NCBI GenBank assembly: GCA_021166685.1
Contig: JAJPEU010000004.1
Coordinates: forward strand, 36,489 to 100,488
Length of the DNA: 64,000 nt
From: Sulfurovum sp.
GTDB taxonomy: Bacteria > Campylobacterota > Campylobacteria > Campylobacterales > Sulfurovaceae
Direction: 5' to 3'
Shown: piece after piece, positions 37,097 through 47,802 of the stretch
How positions within the stretch are numbered: position 1 is the first letter of the stretch
How the letters are laid out: each line of letters begins with the position of its first letter
The notes under the pieces: generated by a model
Told to the model about the DNA's origin: nothing
Seen by the model: the letters and a program-made list of their open reading frames with translations, nothing else
Databases searched by the model: none
Translations under genes and position numbers: made by a program

Positions 37097-37662
37097 TAAA
37101 GCAAATGTCCCATCTGTTCTTTTTTGACTTTTAAATACCCTTCATTATAAGGATTGGGCTCCATTTGTATAGGTAAACGCTCTACAATCTCAATATTTTC
37201 GAGACTTTCTATTTTTTTAGGATTATTGGTAAGAAGCTTCATTTTTTTAATTCCAAAAAAATTTAAAATAAACTCAACCACCTCATAGGTACGCTCATCA
37301 GCTTTAAATCCAAGCTGATGGTTGGCTGCGACAGTATCATACCCCTGATCTTGAAGCGCATAGGCGTTGACTTTGTTGAGAAGTCCTATATTTCTGCCTT
37401 CTTGCCTGTGATAAATAACCATACCGCCTTCTTTGGCAATATACTTCAATGCTGCTTGAAGCTGCTGCCCGCAATCGCACTTTAAAGAACCAAGCGCATC
37501 CCCTGTCAAGCATTCAGAATGCACGCGCACAACCGGAATTTCCGGCAGAGGTTCGGTAAAAATAGCCAAATGCTCTTTCTCATCTTCTCTAAATGCTTGA
37601 ATTTTAAACGTGCCATAACTTGTCGGAAGCTGTGCAACTTTTGATATTTTGATACTGTTCAT
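37096..37662 (-). CDS. ribA: GTP cyclohydrolase II
   Basis: 188 aa from the ATG at 37662. First step of riboflavin synthesis. The zinc site is [20 protein letters not shown], followed by [20 protein letters not shown] and [18 protein letters not shown], all expected. An in-frame ATG at 37677 adds only five residues. No clear Shine-Dalgarno is seen; a TATAAT lies just upstream, so a leaderless or short-leader mRNA is possible. It is divergent from hemB. Confidence 0.94.
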   Translation of the reverse strand: MNSIKISKVAQLPTSYGTFKIQAFREDEKEHLAIFTEPLPEIPVVRVHSECLTGDALGSLKCDCGQQLQAALKYIAKEGGMVIYHRQEGRNIGLLNKVNAYALQDQGYDTVAANHQLGFKADERTYEVVEFILNFFGIKKMKLLTNNPKKIESLENIEIVERLPIQMEPNPYNEGYLKVKKEQMGHLL

Positions 37663-37752
37663 AGCAGAATTATACATCAAGAATGAATAATTAATAATGA
37701 ATAATTGATAATTATTGTAAAATACTTTCAATATCATTGTAAGGTTATTATC

Positions 37753-38724
37753 ATGTTTGCACGTTTTAGAAGAAGAAGAATTAATCCGGTTTTAAGAGAC
37801 CTGCTCCAGGAAACGCATCTGCGTGTAGATGATTTTATCTATCCGCTTTTTGCAAGAAGCGGCACAGGAATTAAAAATGAAGTGGCCTCGATGCCGGGTG
37901 TTTACCAAATGAGTATTGATGAAATTGTCAAAGAATGCGAAGCACTGAAAAAAGTGGGAATTTACGCCATCATACTTTTTGGGATACCTGATGTCAAAGA
38001 CAGCGTAGGAAGCGATGCGATGTGCGAACACGGAATCATTGCTCAGACGATCAGAGCAATCAAACGTGTACACCCTGAAATGTTTATTGTGACAGATCTT
38101 TGTTTTTGCGAATACACAAATCATGGGCACTGCGGTGTGCTTGATCCTGTCTTGCATACCGTTGATAACGACATCACGCTCAACAATCTTGCCGCGCAAG
38201 CCGTCGTGCATGCCAAGGCAGGTGCAGACATGATTGCCCCAAGCGGAATGATGGATGGAATGATCACTGCAATCAGAGAAGGACTTGATGCGGCCGGATA
38301 TAAAAATCTTCCCGTGATGAGCTATTCTACCAAATTTGCCTCAGCCTACTATGGTCCATTCCGGGACGTAGCAGAATCAAGCCCAAGCTTTGGAGACAGA
38401 AGAAGCTACCAGATGAACCCTGCCAACAGAAATGAGGCGATTGCCGAAAGCGTAGAGGATGAAAAAGAGGGAGCGGATATCCTGATGGTCAAACCTGCCC
38501 TTGCCTATCTTGATATCGTCAGAGATATCAAAAACAATACCAATCTGCCTTTGGCTGTTTATAATGTCTCAGGCGAATACGCCATGCTCAAAATGGCTGC
38601 CAAAGCAGGTGTTATAGACTATGAAAAGGTAATGATGGAAACATTGATCGCATTTAAACGTGCCGGAGCAGATATCATCATTACTTACCATGCAAAAGAG
38701 GCGGCTCTCTTACTGCAAAAATAA
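37753..38724 (+). CDS. hemB: Delta-aminolevulinic acid dehydratase (porphobilinogen synthase)
   Basis: 323 aa. It condenses two 5-aminolevulinate molecules in haem synthesis. The start [16 protein letters not shown] is typical and is preceded by AAGG; an upstream ATG would add unconserved residues. The metal-site region is [16 protein letters not shown]. Schiff-base lysines are in [17 protein letters not shown] and [13 protein letters not shown]. It heads a hemB-argF-hemN-iron-sulfur run on the plus strand. Confidence 0.97.
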   Translation: MFARFRRRRINPVLRDLLQETHLRVDDFIYPLFARSGTGIKNEVASMPGVYQMSIDEIVKECEALKKVGIYAIILFGIPDVKDSVGSDAMCEHGIIAQTIRAIKRVHPEMFIVTDLCFCEYTNHGHCGVLDPVLHTVDNDITLNNLAAQAVVHAKAGADMIAPSGMMDGMITAIREGLDAAGYKNLPVMSYSTKFASAYYGPFRDVAESSPSFGDRRSYQMNPANRNEAIAESVEDEKEGADILMVKPALAYLDIVRDIKNNTNLPLAVYNVSGEYAMLKMAAKAGVIDYEKVMMETLIAFKRAGADIIITYHAKEAALLLQK

Positions 38725-38726
38725 AT

Positions 38727-38756
38727 AGTTTTCTCCTTAAGCCCGAGGAGAAGACT
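38727..38756 (+). terminator. Hairpin just after hemB
   Basis: Arms 38727-38736 and 38747-38756 pair over ten bases with one G-U, around a ten-base loop, beginning 2 bases past the hemB stop. No T-run follows; partial termination before argF is possible. Confidence 0.4.
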
Positions 38757-38855
38757 AAACTTCTTCGCTTAATCCCATTGGACTTTCAAACCTTTTATGG
38801 TAAAATAATTTCTTTTAAATTTTCACCGCTATGGTTCCGGTATGAGGATACACAG

Positions 38856-39800
38856 ATGAGACATTTTTTAACATTGGCAGATTTCACCAAAGATGAGCTT
38901 CTAGAAATGATCGCTTTGGCACAGAAGATCAAATCACAAACCAAACAAAAACAGTTTGTTCCCTACATGGAACACCGGACGCTTGGCATGATCTTTGAGA
39001 AAAGCTCTACCCGTACGCGTGTAAGCTTCGAAACGGGCATCTATCAGCTGGGCGGTATAGGACTTTTTCTTTCTGTCAATGATATCCAGCTGGGACGCGG
39101 TGAACCGATGAAAGACACAGCCAGAGTTATCTCTCGTATGGTGGATATGGTGATGATACGTACATTTGAACAAAGCAAGCTCGAAGAGTTTGCTGCCTAC
39201 TCAAAGGTGCCCGTTATCAACGGATTGACCGATTCATACCATCCCGTACAGCTTATGACAGACTATTTGACGATGATAGAGTTCGGCAAGGGCAAAAATC
39301 CCATTGTAGCCTATGTCGGAGATGGAAACAATATGGCGCATTCTTGGCTGATGCTTGCTGCAAAACTTGGATTTGAACTGCGGATAGCCACACCCCAAGG
39401 ATATGAATGTGATAAAGCTGTCACCGAGAAGGCACTGGATATGGCCAAAGAAAGCGGAGCCAAAATCATTTTTGGAAATGATCCCAAGGAGGCAGTCAAA
39501 GATGCCGATGTGGTCACCACGGATACCTGGGTTTCCATGGGACAGGAGCAGGAAAAAGAGATCCGACTTAGGGCATTTGAAGGTTATATGGTAGATGATG
39601 CGATGATGTCTTTAGCAAAAAAAGATGCTATTTTCTTGCACTGCTTACCTGCCTATAGAGGGTATGAAGTAAGCGAAGAAGTTTTTGAAGCGCATGCGGA
39701 AGAGATCTTCGGCGAAGCAGAAAACAGGCTTCATGCACAAAAAGGGATTATGGTGTGGCTGGATAATCATCGCAACGAAGAAACAAGGAAAATAAATTGA
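38856..39800 (+). CDS. argF: Ornithine carbamoyltransferase
   Basis: 314 aa. It makes citrulline from ornithine and carbamoyl phosphate. The carbamoyl-phosphate loop is [15 protein letters not shown], followed by [32 protein letters not shown] (ornithine side) and [19 protein letters not shown]. The start [14 protein letters not shown] fits the family; a longer frame from 38778 adds 26 unlikely residues. Its stop overlaps the hemN TTG start (TTGA). Confidence 0.97.
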   Translation: MRHFLTLADFTKDELLEMIALAQKIKSQTKQKQFVPYMEHRTLGMIFEKSSTRTRVSFETGIYQLGGIGLFLSVNDIQLGRGEPMKDTARVISRMVDMVMIRTFEQSKLEEFAAYSKVPVINGLTDSYHPVQLMTDYLTMIEFGKGKNPIVAYVGDGNNMAHSWLMLAAKLGFELRIATPQGYECDKAVTEKALDMAKESGAKIIFGNDPKEAVKDADVVTTDTWVSMGQEQEKEIRLRAFEGYMVDDAMMSLAKKDAIFLHCLPAYRGYEVSEEVFEAHAEEIFGEAENRLHAQKGIMVWLDNHRNEETRKIN

Positions 39801-41164
39801 GCCAAATTGATTTAGAAAAATTCAGCAAATACTCCAAACCCGGCCCTCGTTACACTAGTTATCCCACCGCATTGGAGTTTAATGAAACATTCTCTTACGA
39901 AAACTACCTTCAATGCCTTAAAACAGAACAAGGAAAGCTCTCTTTGTATGTGCATTTGCCTTTTTGCCGCAGTGCGTGTTATTTTTGCGGATGCAACGTT
40001 GTGTTTACCTCCAAAGAAGACAAACTGAGCCGCTATGTAGACTATCTTAAAAAAGAGATCGACATTTTGGCTTTGTGTCTTGATACTTCAAGAGAAGTGA
40101 TACAGTTTCACTTCGGAGGAGGAACTCCAACCTTTTACAAAGCTTTTGAGCTTGATGAGATTGTCACCTATATTAAGTCGAAATTTCCCAACTGGAGTCA
40201 AAACGCCGAGATCAGCTGTGAAATCGATCCGCGCTTCTTCAATGAAGAACAAATGAAGGTATTTGTCAAGCACGGCTTTAACCGTATCAGTTTTGGGGTG
40301 CAGGATTTTGATCCAAAAGTGCAAGAAGAAATACATCGCATCCAGCCTTACGAACTGACAAAAGCAGCCGTTGATTTAGCTAGAAAATATGGGATCGGCA
40401 GTATCAATATCGATCTAATTTACGGCTTGCCCTATCAAACTTTTGAAAGCTTCAAAAAAACATTAGAGCTTGCTTTCAGCCTTGCGCCTGATAGGCTGGC
40501 TGTTTTTAACTATGCACACGTTCCTTGGCTCAAAAAAACCATGCGGAAATTCGACGAAACAACTCTTCCGTCTCCTGAAGTCAAACTTAAAATTTTTCAA
40601 TACACCATTGATTTTTTTGAACGCAATGGCTATAAAATGGTAGGCATGGACCACTTTGCAAAACCTGAAGATGAACTTTTTACCGCTATTGAAAAGGGTG
40701 AATTGCATCGAAACTTTCAAGGATATACCACTAAGGGAGGGGCCAATCTTATCGGTATTGGACTGACAAGTATTGGAGAGGGAAGCAGGTATTATGCTCA
40801 AAACACTAAAGATATGGGAGCCTATGAGGCTGCGCTTGATACAGGAAGATTGCCGTTTGAGCGCGGAATAGCCTTGAGTGAAGATGATTTTATCCGCAAG
40901 GCGGTCATTATGGAACTTATGGCAAATTTCTCTATCGATATTAAGCGCGTTGAAAAAGAGCACAGTATCACATTTAAAGACTATTTTGCCGACGCAATGG
41001 AGTCGCTGAGGGAGTTTGCCGAAGCGGACTTGCTGAACATCACCCAAGAGAATATAAGTGTCAGCCCGACAGGCACACTTCTCATCCGAAATATCGCTAT
41101 GCCGTTTGATGCGTACATGAACAAATATGCGCAAAGCAAAAAAACATTTTCAAAAACAGTTTAA
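39797..41164 (+). CDS. hemN: Oxygen-independent coproporphyrinogen III oxidase HemN
   Basis: 455 aa radical-SAM enzyme of anaerobic haem synthesis. The cluster motif is [13 protein letters not shown] (C-x3-C-x2-C plus the fourth Cys used in HemN). It is followed by [18 protein letters not shown] and [18 protein letters not shown]-terminal HemN domain features ([21 protein letters not shown] segment) are kept. The start is TTG, overlapping the argF stop. It is coupled to the iron-sulfur protein 8 bases downstream. Confidence 0.96.
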   Translation: MSQIDLEKFSKYSKPGPRYTSYPTALEFNETFSYENYLQCLKTEQGKLSLYVHLPFCRSACYFCGCNVVFTSKEDKLSRYVDYLKKEIDILALCLDTSREVIQFHFGGGTPTFYKAFELDEIVTYIKSKFPNWSQNAEISCEIDPRFFNEEQMKVFVKHGFNRISFGVQDFDPKVQEEIHRIQPYELTKAAVDLARKYGIGSINIDLIYGLPYQTFESFKKTLELAFSLAPDRLAVFNYAHVPWLKKTMRKFDETTLPSPEVKLKIFQYTIDFFERNGYKMVGMDHFAKPEDELFTAIEKGELHRNFQGYTTKGGANLIGIGLTSIGEGSRYYAQNTKDMGAYEAALDTGRLPFERGIALSEDDFIRKAVIMELMANFSIDIKRVEKEHSITFKDYFADAMESLREFAEADLLNITQENISVSPTGTLLIRNIAMPFDAYMNKYAQSKKTFSKTV

Positions 41165-41172
41165 GAGAACTC

Positions 41173-42471
41173 ATGAAAAAATCTGAAGAAATTTTCAACT
41201 TCACCGCGACCAGTGATGCCTGCATTAAGTGCGGGAAATGTATCCCCGTATGCACCATACACCAGATCAATCCGGACGAAACAACTTCGCCTCGCGGATT
41301 TATCGATCTTTTAGGAGCCTATGAGCGAGGAGAGCTAGAGCTGGATAAAACCGCTAAAAATATTTTTGAAAGCTGTTTTTTGTGCACCAATTGCGTGGAT
41401 GTCTGTCCCAATTCATTGGCTACGGACATGGTTATAGAAGAAGTACGTGCGGATATTGCCGATAAGTTCGGTATCGCTTGGTTTAAAAGGGGTTTCTTTT
41501 TTTTATTGCGCCATCGCAGGGTCATGGATCTTGTGATGAAATTCGGTTTTATGTTTAAAACGTGTGCATTGGCGCAGGATGAAAAAGGCAGAGGACTAAA
41601 AGCCAGATTCTCTTTGCCTATGATTAAAAAAGGAAGGCTTCTTCCTTCTATGGCCAAAACAAGTTTTCTCAACAGCTACCCGGAAGAAATCCTTGCCAAA
41701 AAAGAAGGCAAAAAGCCAAGAGTTGCTATTTTTATCGGGTGTTTGGCAAACTACAATTATACAGATATCGGCGACAGCCTTGTAGAAATTTTGGGGAAAC
41801 TTGAGATTGATATATTTATCCCCAAAAAACAGCTTTGCTGCGGTGCACCTGCTTATTTTACGGGTGACGTGAACAGCGTAGAATATATGACCAAAAAAAA
41901 TATAGCATATTTTGAAAGTTTTATGGATGAATGCGATGCAATGCTTATCCCCGAAGCGACCTGTTCTGCAATGGTAAAGCATGATTGGCAGGTTTTTTTT
42001 GAAAACCATGATATGCCGGACTGGAAAGAAAGGGCAGCAAAAGTCGGTGAAAAAATCCATATGGCAACGGTATGGCTGCATGATCATACGCATCTTAAAG
42101 AGATGCTTGAGAAAAAAGGTAAAAAATTTGATGAATTGGTGACCTATCATGACCCCTGCCATGCGCGAAAGGTTCAAGGCATCTACAAGGAGCCCCGCAA
42201 CCTCCTGGCGCCGAATTATCCTATGGTAGAAATGAGCGATCCTAACCGCTGCTGCGGATTTGGAGGGGTTACAATGCAGACAGAAAAGTTTCATTTTGCA
42301 CAAGCAGCAGGCAAGCCGAAAGCTGCCATGATCAAAGAAACAAAAGCACACTATGTCTCTGCGGAATGCTCTGCTTGCAGGGTGCAGCTTTCAGAAGCTA
42401 TGAACGATGCAGGGGTTGAAACAATCTTTAAAAATCCTCTAGAACTGATCGCACAAGCGCTTAAAGAATAG
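41173..42471 (+). CDS. GlcF/LutA-like iron-sulfur oxidoreductase subunit
   Basis: 432 aa. Two 4Fe-4S motifs at the N-terminus (ACIKCGKCIPVC and CFLCTNCVDVCPN), then two cysteine-rich CCG domains (FIGCLANYNYTD, CCGAPAYFTGD; YHDPCHARK, CCGFGGV, and SAECSACRVQLSEAM). This is the layout of the FeS subunit of glycolate or lactate oxidase systems and HdrD-like proteins. The catalytic flavoprotein partner is not adjacent. It follows hemN by 8 bases, as in Campylobacter (Cj0991 type), so a link to porphyrin or electron transfer in that operon is possible. Confidence 0.85.
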   Translation: MKKSEEIFNFTATSDACIKCGKCIPVCTIHQINPDETTSPRGFIDLLGAYERGELELDKTAKNIFESCFLCTNCVDVCPNSLATDMVIEEVRADIADKFGIAWFKRGFFFLLRHRRVMDLVMKFGFMFKTCALAQDEKGRGLKARFSLPMIKKGRLLPSMAKTSFLNSYPEEILAKKEGKKPRVAIFIGCLANYNYTDIGDSLVEILGKLEIDIFIPKKQLCCGAPAYFTGDVNSVEYMTKKNIAYFESFMDECDAMLIPEATCSAMVKHDWQVFFENHDMPDWKERAAKVGEKIHMATVWLHDHTHLKEMLEKKGKKFDELVTYHDPCHARKVQGIYKEPRNLLAPNYPMVEMSDPNRCCGFGGVTMQTEKFHFAQAAGKPKAAMIKETKAHYVSAECSACRVQLSEAMNDAGVETIFKNPLELIAQALKE

Positions 42472-42476
42472 GATTT

Positions 42477-43736
42477 TCATAATTTTTTTTGTACGGCAGA
42501 GCGGCTTTTTTCCATATGTATCACGAAGACATTTTTCCCTTCTACATGCTTATAGGCAAGCGAATAGCCCAATTTGTCCAAAATACTATTGACAATATAA
42601 AGTCCCAGTCCAAAACCGGAACTGCGTTTTTCTTCCTGCGTAAAAGGTTCTGTGTAGTACGAAAGAGGTTGCTTCAAAGCTTCCCCCTCTGATATAACCG
42701 CAATATTTTCGCCAATTGACTTAAGCCAGACATGTTTGTTTTTGCTGTATTTTATACCGTTATCCAAAAGATTTTTGATTGCTAGCGAAAGCAACTTGAT
42801 ATCAGTATAGATTATTTGATCATCTGCTTGAATATGAATGCGTCCTTCTTCTGCCATCAACAACTCCTGTGCTTTTTTAAGCACTTCTTGGAGTGTCGTC
42901 TTCTCCAGTACGGGCTCAAAACCCTGTGTCGTCACTCTCTCGATCTGTGCAAGTTCCAAGATAAGCTCATTCATACGCTCAAAGGCACGAACAAGTGTTT
43001 TTTTCGTAGGATCATCTTCCTCCATCATCTCCACAATAATACGCCCTTTGGTAATAGGTGTTTTAAGCTCATGCATCAAATTACGCATAAAAAGATTTTT
43101 TGAAGCACTCAAAGCATTGATATAGCGTATGGCATCATTAAAACTTTTGGCTATTTTACCGATCTCATCGTCATGGACATAGGTAATGCGTATTTTCGTA
43201 TCCCCTTTGGCAAATTGCTGTATCTGTTTATGGAGTTTTCTTAGGGGAAATAATTTTTTAAGCACTGCCAGATAAAGAAGCAACAAAAGCCCTATGAGAA
43301 AAATACCCGAAGCCAAAGCAATCTCAAAATAATAATTTTCAGGCCTGTCGTCTATAAGCATTAGGTTGTATTTCATGCGTTGGACGTAGACATATTGCGT
43401 TTCACCGATCTTAAAGACTCTTACCTGGCCCAAGATGGATCCTCCCGAAAATATCGTTTGCCCGCTTTTTGCTATCTTTTCTTTAATCTCTGATATTTTT
43501 TTTTCGGGTACAGGCTTCAGATAGAGTTCTTTATAGAGTTTTTCAAGCGTCTCTTTGTCCGGATTAAGCTGCAAATTTGAAAGAAACGTGATAGAGATAA
43601 GCTGATAGCGCTTAAACTCCTCTATCTTGTAGCGATTTTTATCCCAAGAAAGAAAAAGCAAAAAAGTTGCTATCAAAATTGCAATAGCAACAGAAAAAAG
43701 TATATGGATAAACGTGGTTACGGATAGATTTTTCAT
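42477..43736 (-). CDS. Sensor histidine kinase (ArsS-like)
   Basis: 419 aa. Two membrane segments (FIHILFSVAIAILIATFLLFL near the start, GIFLIGLLLLLYLAVL near 145-160) flank a periplasmic sensor region. A HAMP linker follows; the phosphorylated His is in NLMHELKTPITKGRIIVEM. The ATP-binding domain has NLLDNGIKYSKNKHVW and SSGFGLGLYIVNSIL. It overlaps the response-regulator gene by 4 bases. The pair resembles HP0165/166-like ArsRS systems of Campylobacterota; the signal is not known. It is convergent with the 41173 gene, 5 bases away. Confidence 0.9.
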   Translation of the reverse strand: MKNLSVTTFIHILFSVAIAILIATFLLFLSWDKNRYKIEEFKRYQLISITFLSNLQLNPDKETLEKLYKELYLKPVPEKKISEIKEKIAKSGQTIFSGGSILGQVRVFKIGETQYVYVQRMKYNLMLIDDRPENYYFEIALASGIFLIGLLLLLYLAVLKKLFPLRKLHKQIQQFAKGDTKIRITYVHDDEIGKIAKSFNDAIRYINALSASKNLFMRNLMHELKTPITKGRIIVEMMEEDDPTKKTLVRAFERMNELILELAQIERVTTQGFEPVLEKTTLQEVLKKAQELLMAEEGRIHIQADDQIIYTDIKLLSLAIKNLLDNGIKYSKNKHVWLKSIGENIAVISEGEALKQPLSYYTEPFTQEEKRSSGFGLGLYIVNSILDKLGYSLAYKHVEGKNVFVIHMEKSRSAVQKKL

Positions 43737-44455
43737 ACACGGTCTGTCAAAAGATACCCTACGCCTCGAATCGGTTTGATATAGATATGCTCGGGGTCAA
43801 TTTTAGCAATTTTTTGTCTAATGCGAGAGATGATGACATCAATATTCTTAATGGAACTCTCATCATCGATATGCTCACTTTCATAAAGCAACTGTTCTCT
43901 GGAAACTGATCCATTCTTGTGCTGTACAAGCATCAACAATACATCATATTCTGCGGCAGTCAATTCAAGCAATTCTCCCTTAAAAGTGATGGTGTGTGCT
44001 TTTTGATCGGCTACAAAGAGATTGACAGGTTTTTGTATTTTTTCTTCCACCGCATGGGTTCGCCTGAGAATCGTTTTAATGCGCGTGACAAGTTCTCTAG
44101 GGTCGTACGGCTTTGGCATATAATCATCCGCGCCTCTTTCCATCCCTATGACTTTATCCGTTATATCATCTCTGGCGGAAGAGATGATAATGGGGATGCT
44201 CGTCACCTCTCGTATTTTTGGGATCACTTCAAGCCCGTCCATTCCGGGCAAAGTGAGATCCAATATAATCAAATCAAACGTATGTTGCGTAAGCAAAGAA
44301 AGGCCGATATAGGGATCTTCCGCATTTACCACTTCCATATCAAACTTTGTAAGGTAGTTGGTCAAGATGAGTGCCAATTCAGGGTCATCCTCAATAATAA
44401 GTATCTTAATAATCTTCAATCCTTTATTTTTTATGATACAAGGTATCGTTTTCAT
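43733..44455 (-). CDS. OmpR-family response regulator
   Basis: 240 aa. Receiver domain: KILIIEDDPELALIL, phosphoacceptor Asp in LIILDLTLPGMDG, and Lys in ADDYMPKPYDPRELV. Winged-helix DNA-binding domain: LTAAEYDVLLMLVQHKNGSV, then VISRIRQKIAKIDPEHI and IRGVGYLL. The N-terminal 12 residues before KIIKILI overlap the AI-2E gene by 32 bases; a TTG at 44419 directly after AAAGGA is an alternative start. It partners the kinase at 42477. Confidence 0.92.
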   Translation of the reverse strand: MKTIPCIIKNKGLKIIKILIIEDDPELALILTNYLTKFDMEVVNAEDPYIGLSLLTQHTFDLIILDLTLPGMDGLEVIPKIREVTSIPIIISSARDDITDKVIGMERGADDYMPKPYDPRELVTRIKTILRRTHAVEEKIQKPVNLFVADQKAHTITFKGELLELTAAEYDVLLMLVQHKNGSVSREQLLYESEHIDDESSIKNIDVIISRIRQKIAKIDPEHIYIKPIRGVGYLLTDRV

Positions 44456-45464
44456 TATAATCCAAATAGACTTTAGTAATGGCTATAAGGAAAGAGGTTG
44501 TCGCGGGACCTAAAATCATACCCCAAAATCCATACGTTCCCATTCCTGCCAAAATAGAGAAAAAGATAATAAGCTCATTGATCTCAAAAGTACTTTTAAG
44601 TAAATCCTCTTTGATTATTTTAATGATAATAGGCTTAATAAATGTATCAGCAATTACCGAAATGACAATAATCGAATAGCCCACAATGAAAATCGCAGTA
44701 TACTCATTGATATTTGTCCAGCTATAAAGAGCCACGGGCCCCCAAACAACAACCCCTCCCACAACGGGTATCAAAGAGGCAAATCCATAAACTATCCCCA
44801 AAAGCAAACCGTTAAATCCAAAAAAACTTGCCATTACACCAAACAAAAAACCTTCAAAAATAGCGGTTACAACAACAGAATAAAGCACAACTTCCATTGT
44901 CGCAGAAACCTCCTGTAGCATCTTTGTTCCTTTTGCGGGGGAAACGGGAAGTAAGGTTAAAATCACTTCAAACAAACGATTTCCATAGTAGTTAATAAAA
45001 AAATAAAATACGATAACCAAAAATATATTTTTAATAAATCCAAGCCCCGCGCTCCCGGCTGTAGCAAAGTAAGAAGCTGAATCTTTCACGTAGCCTGCAA
45101 TCTTTTCATCATCCAAATATTCCTCTCCCAGCCGGCCAAGGAAAGGAATATTTTCTACGGAATATCTCACCGTTCCTATCATTTCTTTGATGGTTGCCGA
45201 ATCCAGTTTTGTTATATATGCTACGCCGGTGGTTGTCAGATAAACAATAGGCACAAAAAGAAGCAACGTCAAAAGCAGCGACGAGATGCCTGCACTCAAT
45301 TTGGACGAACCGGTAAAATTCATAAGTTTTTTTGTCAAATTAAATGTTGCCATAGTCAATAATACAGCCACAATCATTGCAAGCAAAAAAGGTTTATAGA
45401 TGCTATAGGCGCCTATAATCGCCAAAACAAACAATGCTGTGATCATCAAATTTGTTTTAGACAT
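44424..45464 (-). CDS. AI-2E-family (PF01594) membrane transporter
   Basis: 346 aa with about eight membrane segments. Opening pair (LMITALFVLAIIGAYSIYK, FLLAMIVAVLLTMATF) with the PF01594 pattern, the periplasmic-like middle, then VVTAIFEGFLFGVMASFFGF, LIPVVGGVVVWGPVALY and GTYGFWGMILGPATTS, typical of the family. Members export autoinducer-2 or act as Na/H antiporters; the substrate here is unknown. The ATG at 45464 follows AGGAATTGTTTG. The two-component genes follow on the same strand with overlap, so they may be co-expressed. Confidence 0.88.
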   Translation of the reverse strand: MSKTNLMITALFVLAIIGAYSIYKPFLLAMIVAVLLTMATFNLTKKLMNFTGSSKLSAGISSLLLTLLLFVPIVYLTTTGVAYITKLDSATIKEMIGTVRYSVENIPFLGRLGEEYLDDEKIAGYVKDSASYFATAGSAGLGFIKNIFLVIVFYFFINYYGNRLFEVILTLLPVSPAKGTKMLQEVSATMEVVLYSVVVTAIFEGFLFGVMASFFGFNGLLLGIVYGFASLIPVVGGVVVWGPVALYSWTNINEYTAIFIVGYSIIVISVIADTFIKPIIIKIIKEDLLKSTFEINELIIFFSILAGMGTYGFWGMILGPATTSFLIAITKVYLDYNENDTLYHKK

Positions 45465-45589
45465 CAAACAATTCCTGATGGATATTTTCTTTCCTTGAAA
45501 ACGAGCAAAGCCCTTTTTCAATTCCCCTCACTCTTGTGCTTGCACTCTCTTTTGAGAAAGCCTCGTCTTTTGACTTGGGGAGTCTCTTT

Positions 45590-46597
45590 TTATTCAAAAA
45601 GACCCTCCTTGAGCCCGCCAAGCTTAAAATGCTCATAGCTTTTTTGTGTAGCAATACGTCCTCTTGCGGTTCTTTCTATGTACCCATTGGCGATAAGGTA
45701 GGGTTCCAAAACATCCTCTATCGTGCCCTCATCTTCACTAAGTGCCGCTCCGATGGTCCCCAGTCCCATCGGTTTGCTTTTTGCACTGACCAATAATTCA
45801 AGCAAACGGATATCCTGCTCGTCAAAACCCAAATGATTGACACCCAGTTCATCTAAAGCATACCTGGCTCTGTGTAAAGTAATCTGGCCCTCATCTTCCA
45901 CTTCGGCAAAATCACGTACGCGGCGCAAAAGCCTCAGCGCAATACGCGGTGTACCCCTGCTTCGCTTTGCAACTTCGCTTGCAGCCTCTTTTAGGGCTAC
46001 CTTTTCGAGTTTACGCGAAGCTTGCATTACAATCTGCGCCAACTCTTCCGTGGTATAAAACTGCATACGAAAATGCATCCCGAAACGCTCTCTAAGCGGA
46101 TTTGACAGCATTCCGGCCCTGGTTGTTGCACCGATCAGTGTAAAACGAGGCAGATCTATCTTGACCGTCTGGGCCGCGGGGCCGCTGCCGATGATGATAT
46201 CCAGACGAAAATCTTCCATGGCCGGATAGAGTATCTCCTCTATGGCCGGACTCATACGATGAATTTCATCGATAAAGAGGATATCACCTTCTTCTATATT
46301 GGTAAGCAGCGCAGCGAGATCCCCGGCTTTTTCTATCATCGGGGCAGCAGTCGTTTTTATATTGGCATTCATTTCAAAGGCGATAATATTTGCAAGCGTC
46401 GTTTTTCCTAATCCGGGAGGTCCAAAAAAAAGAATATGATCAAGCGCTTCGCCTCTTTTTTTGCTCGCTTCTATAAAAACTTTGAGGTTTTTTTTGATTT
46501 TTTCCTGCCCTATATATTCATTCCATGAGCTGGGGCGCAGTGTAAATTCCTCGTTTTTTTCGCCCTCAAAGCGTTCTATCTGGATCATCCTTTCCAT
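45590..46597 (-). CDS. ruvB: Holliday junction branch-migration ATPase RuvB
   Basis: 335 aa AAA+ motor. [19 protein letters not shown], Walker [17 protein letters not shown], Walker [12 protein letters not shown], and [17 protein letters not shown] (sensor/arginine finger) are present. The winged-helix end has [15 protein letters not shown]. It is next to the BON-type lipoprotein and panB; the panB-ruvB proximity is known in Helicobacter. A 125-base gap follows before the AI-2E gene. Confidence 0.97.
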   Translation of the reverse strand: MERMIQIERFEGEKNEEFTLRPSSWNEYIGQEKIKKNLKVFIEASKKRGEALDHILFFGPPGLGKTTLANIIAFEMNANIKTTAAPMIEKAGDLAALLTNIEEGDILFIDEIHRMSPAIEEILYPAMEDFRLDIIIGSGPAAQTVKIDLPRFTLIGATTRAGMLSNPLRERFGMHFRMQFYTTEELAQIVMQASRKLEKVALKEAASEVAKRSRGTPRIALRLLRRVRDFAEVEDEGQITLHRARYALDELGVNHLGFDEQDIRLLELLVSAKSKPMGLGTIGAALSEDEGTIEDVLEPYLIANGYIERTARGRIATQKSYEHFKLGGLKEGLFE

Positions 46598-46600
46598 GAA

Positions 46601-46900
46601 TTATCGAACCGCCAAACGATTGACAACCCTTCCCGAGCCCTCTACAGATCTCGCCACGGTGCCTGCAAGAAATTTTTGTTTTTTGGTATGCACTTTTCCT
46701 TGAAGAATTGTTTTTCCGTCTTCTTTTTTAACCACAATATAAGTATTTTTTAGTCCTTTTGTCTGCGCAAGCTTTTGGCTTACCGGTGAAGAAGAAGGAG
46801 AAAAACCATACTTTTCCTTGGGAGCCGCATCTTTATTTTCGGCACACCCGTTTAAGAAGATCATACCTATAATACTTGCTGCCATTAAAAAATTTTTCAT
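46601..46900 (-). CDS. Small lipoprotein with BON-like region
   Basis: 99 aa. Signal peptide and lipobox MIFLNGCAENKD. The C-terminal half (LKNTYIVVKKEDGKTILQGK, then VARSVEGSGRVVNRLAVR) resembles the beta-alpha part of a BON domain, which binds membranes or polysaccharide. Small size and weak match keep this tentative. It lies 3 bases from ruvB and 17 from panB, so it is expressed with them. Confidence 0.75.
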   Translation of the reverse strand: MKNFLMAASIIGMIFLNGCAENKDAAPKEKYGFSPSSSPVSQKLAQTKGLKNTYIVVKKEDGKTILQGKVHTKKQKFLAGTVARSVEGSGRVVNRLAVR

Positions 46901-46917
46901 CTGTATCTACACCTCTT

Positions 46918-47730
46918 TTAATAATTATGCGCTTCATCAGGAAATGCTCCGGATTTAACTTCATCGCGATAAGACTGTAATCCTTCACGAATATATTTTG
47001 CGCCCTCAAAATATTGTTTGACAAATTTGGGTTTAAATGCTTCAAAGAAACCAAACATATCACTCCACACAAGAACCTGTCCATCGGTGCCATTGCCTGC
47101 GCCTATCCCTATAGTCGGGATAGATACTGCTTCAGCAACAGCCTGCGCCGCTTGACTTTTTACCCCTTCGACCACAAGCGCAAATGCTCCCGCCCTCTCC
47201 AATGCTTTTGCATCTTCCACAAGTCTGTTGATATCTGCCTGATCTTTGCCTCGCACCTTGTATCCGCCCTCACTGCGGACAAATTGCGGCATCAATCCGA
47301 TATGCCCCAAAACAGCAATCGAGTTTTGTGTCAATGCCTTCACAATATGTTCCCGCTCTTTGCCCCCCTCTATCTTTACTGCCTGGGCATCGGTTTGCTG
47401 GTAGATTCTGGTTGCATTAGTTAAAGCCTGCTCTTGTGTTGCATAAGAACCAAAAGGCATATCAACCACAACAAGCGATGATTTTGCTCCGTTACATACC
47501 GCCTGCGTATGGTAGATCATCTGGTCCATCGTTGCCGAAAGCGTATCTGCCTTTCCCATAAAACTCATATTGAGGCTGTCGCCGACAAGAATCATCTCAA
47601 CTCCGCCGTCAAACAGCTTCGCAAAAAGCGCATCATACGCTGTCACCATGACGATAGGCTCTATCCCTTTCATTTTTGCTATGGTACTTAGTGACACCTT
47701 TTTGCCTATGTTTGGTGTATGAATACTCAT
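46918..47730 (-). CDS. panB: 3-methyl-2-oxobutanoate hydroxymethyltransferase
   Basis: 270 aa. First step of pantothenate synthesis. Motifs: IVMVTAYDALFAKLFDGGVE, LVGDSLNMSFMGKADTL, VKIEGGKEREHIVKAL, LGHIGLMPQFVRSEGG and IGIGAGNGTDGQVLVWSDM. The start MSIHTPNIGKK is chosen because AGGA lies five bases upstream; ATG codons further up (47733, 47760, 47778) are alternatives. It is divergent from trpA. Confidence 0.95.
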   Translation of the reverse strand: MSIHTPNIGKKVSLSTIAKMKGIEPIVMVTAYDALFAKLFDGGVEMILVGDSLNMSFMGKADTLSATMDQMIYHTQAVCNGAKSSLVVVDMPFGSYATQEQALTNATRIYQQTDAQAVKIEGGKEREHIVKALTQNSIAVLGHIGLMPQFVRSEGGYKVRGKDQADINRLVEDAKALERAGAFALVVEGVKSQAAQAVAEAVSIPTIGIGAGNGTDGQVLVWSDMFGFFEAFKPKFVKQYFEGAKYIREGLQSYRDEVKSGAFPDEAHNY

Positions 47731-47767
47731 CATCTTCCTATTGTGTATATTTTTACTCATTTTATCA

Positions 47768-47773
47768 TATAAT
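47768..47773 (+). promoter_or_regulatory. TATAAT -10 element upstream of trpA
   Basis: A consensus TATAAT lies about 30 bases before the trpA TTG. No clear -35 is seen; many Campylobacterota promoters lack one. Confidence 0.45.
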
Positions 47774-47802
47774 AACAAAAATTATAAAGACAAGAGTATA
47801 AA

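Noticed and set aside
37663..37752. Repeated AATGAATAATTA-like motifs between ribA and hemB as a repeat family
   Set aside because: Only two or three imperfect A/T-rich copies; consistent with a divergent promoter region.
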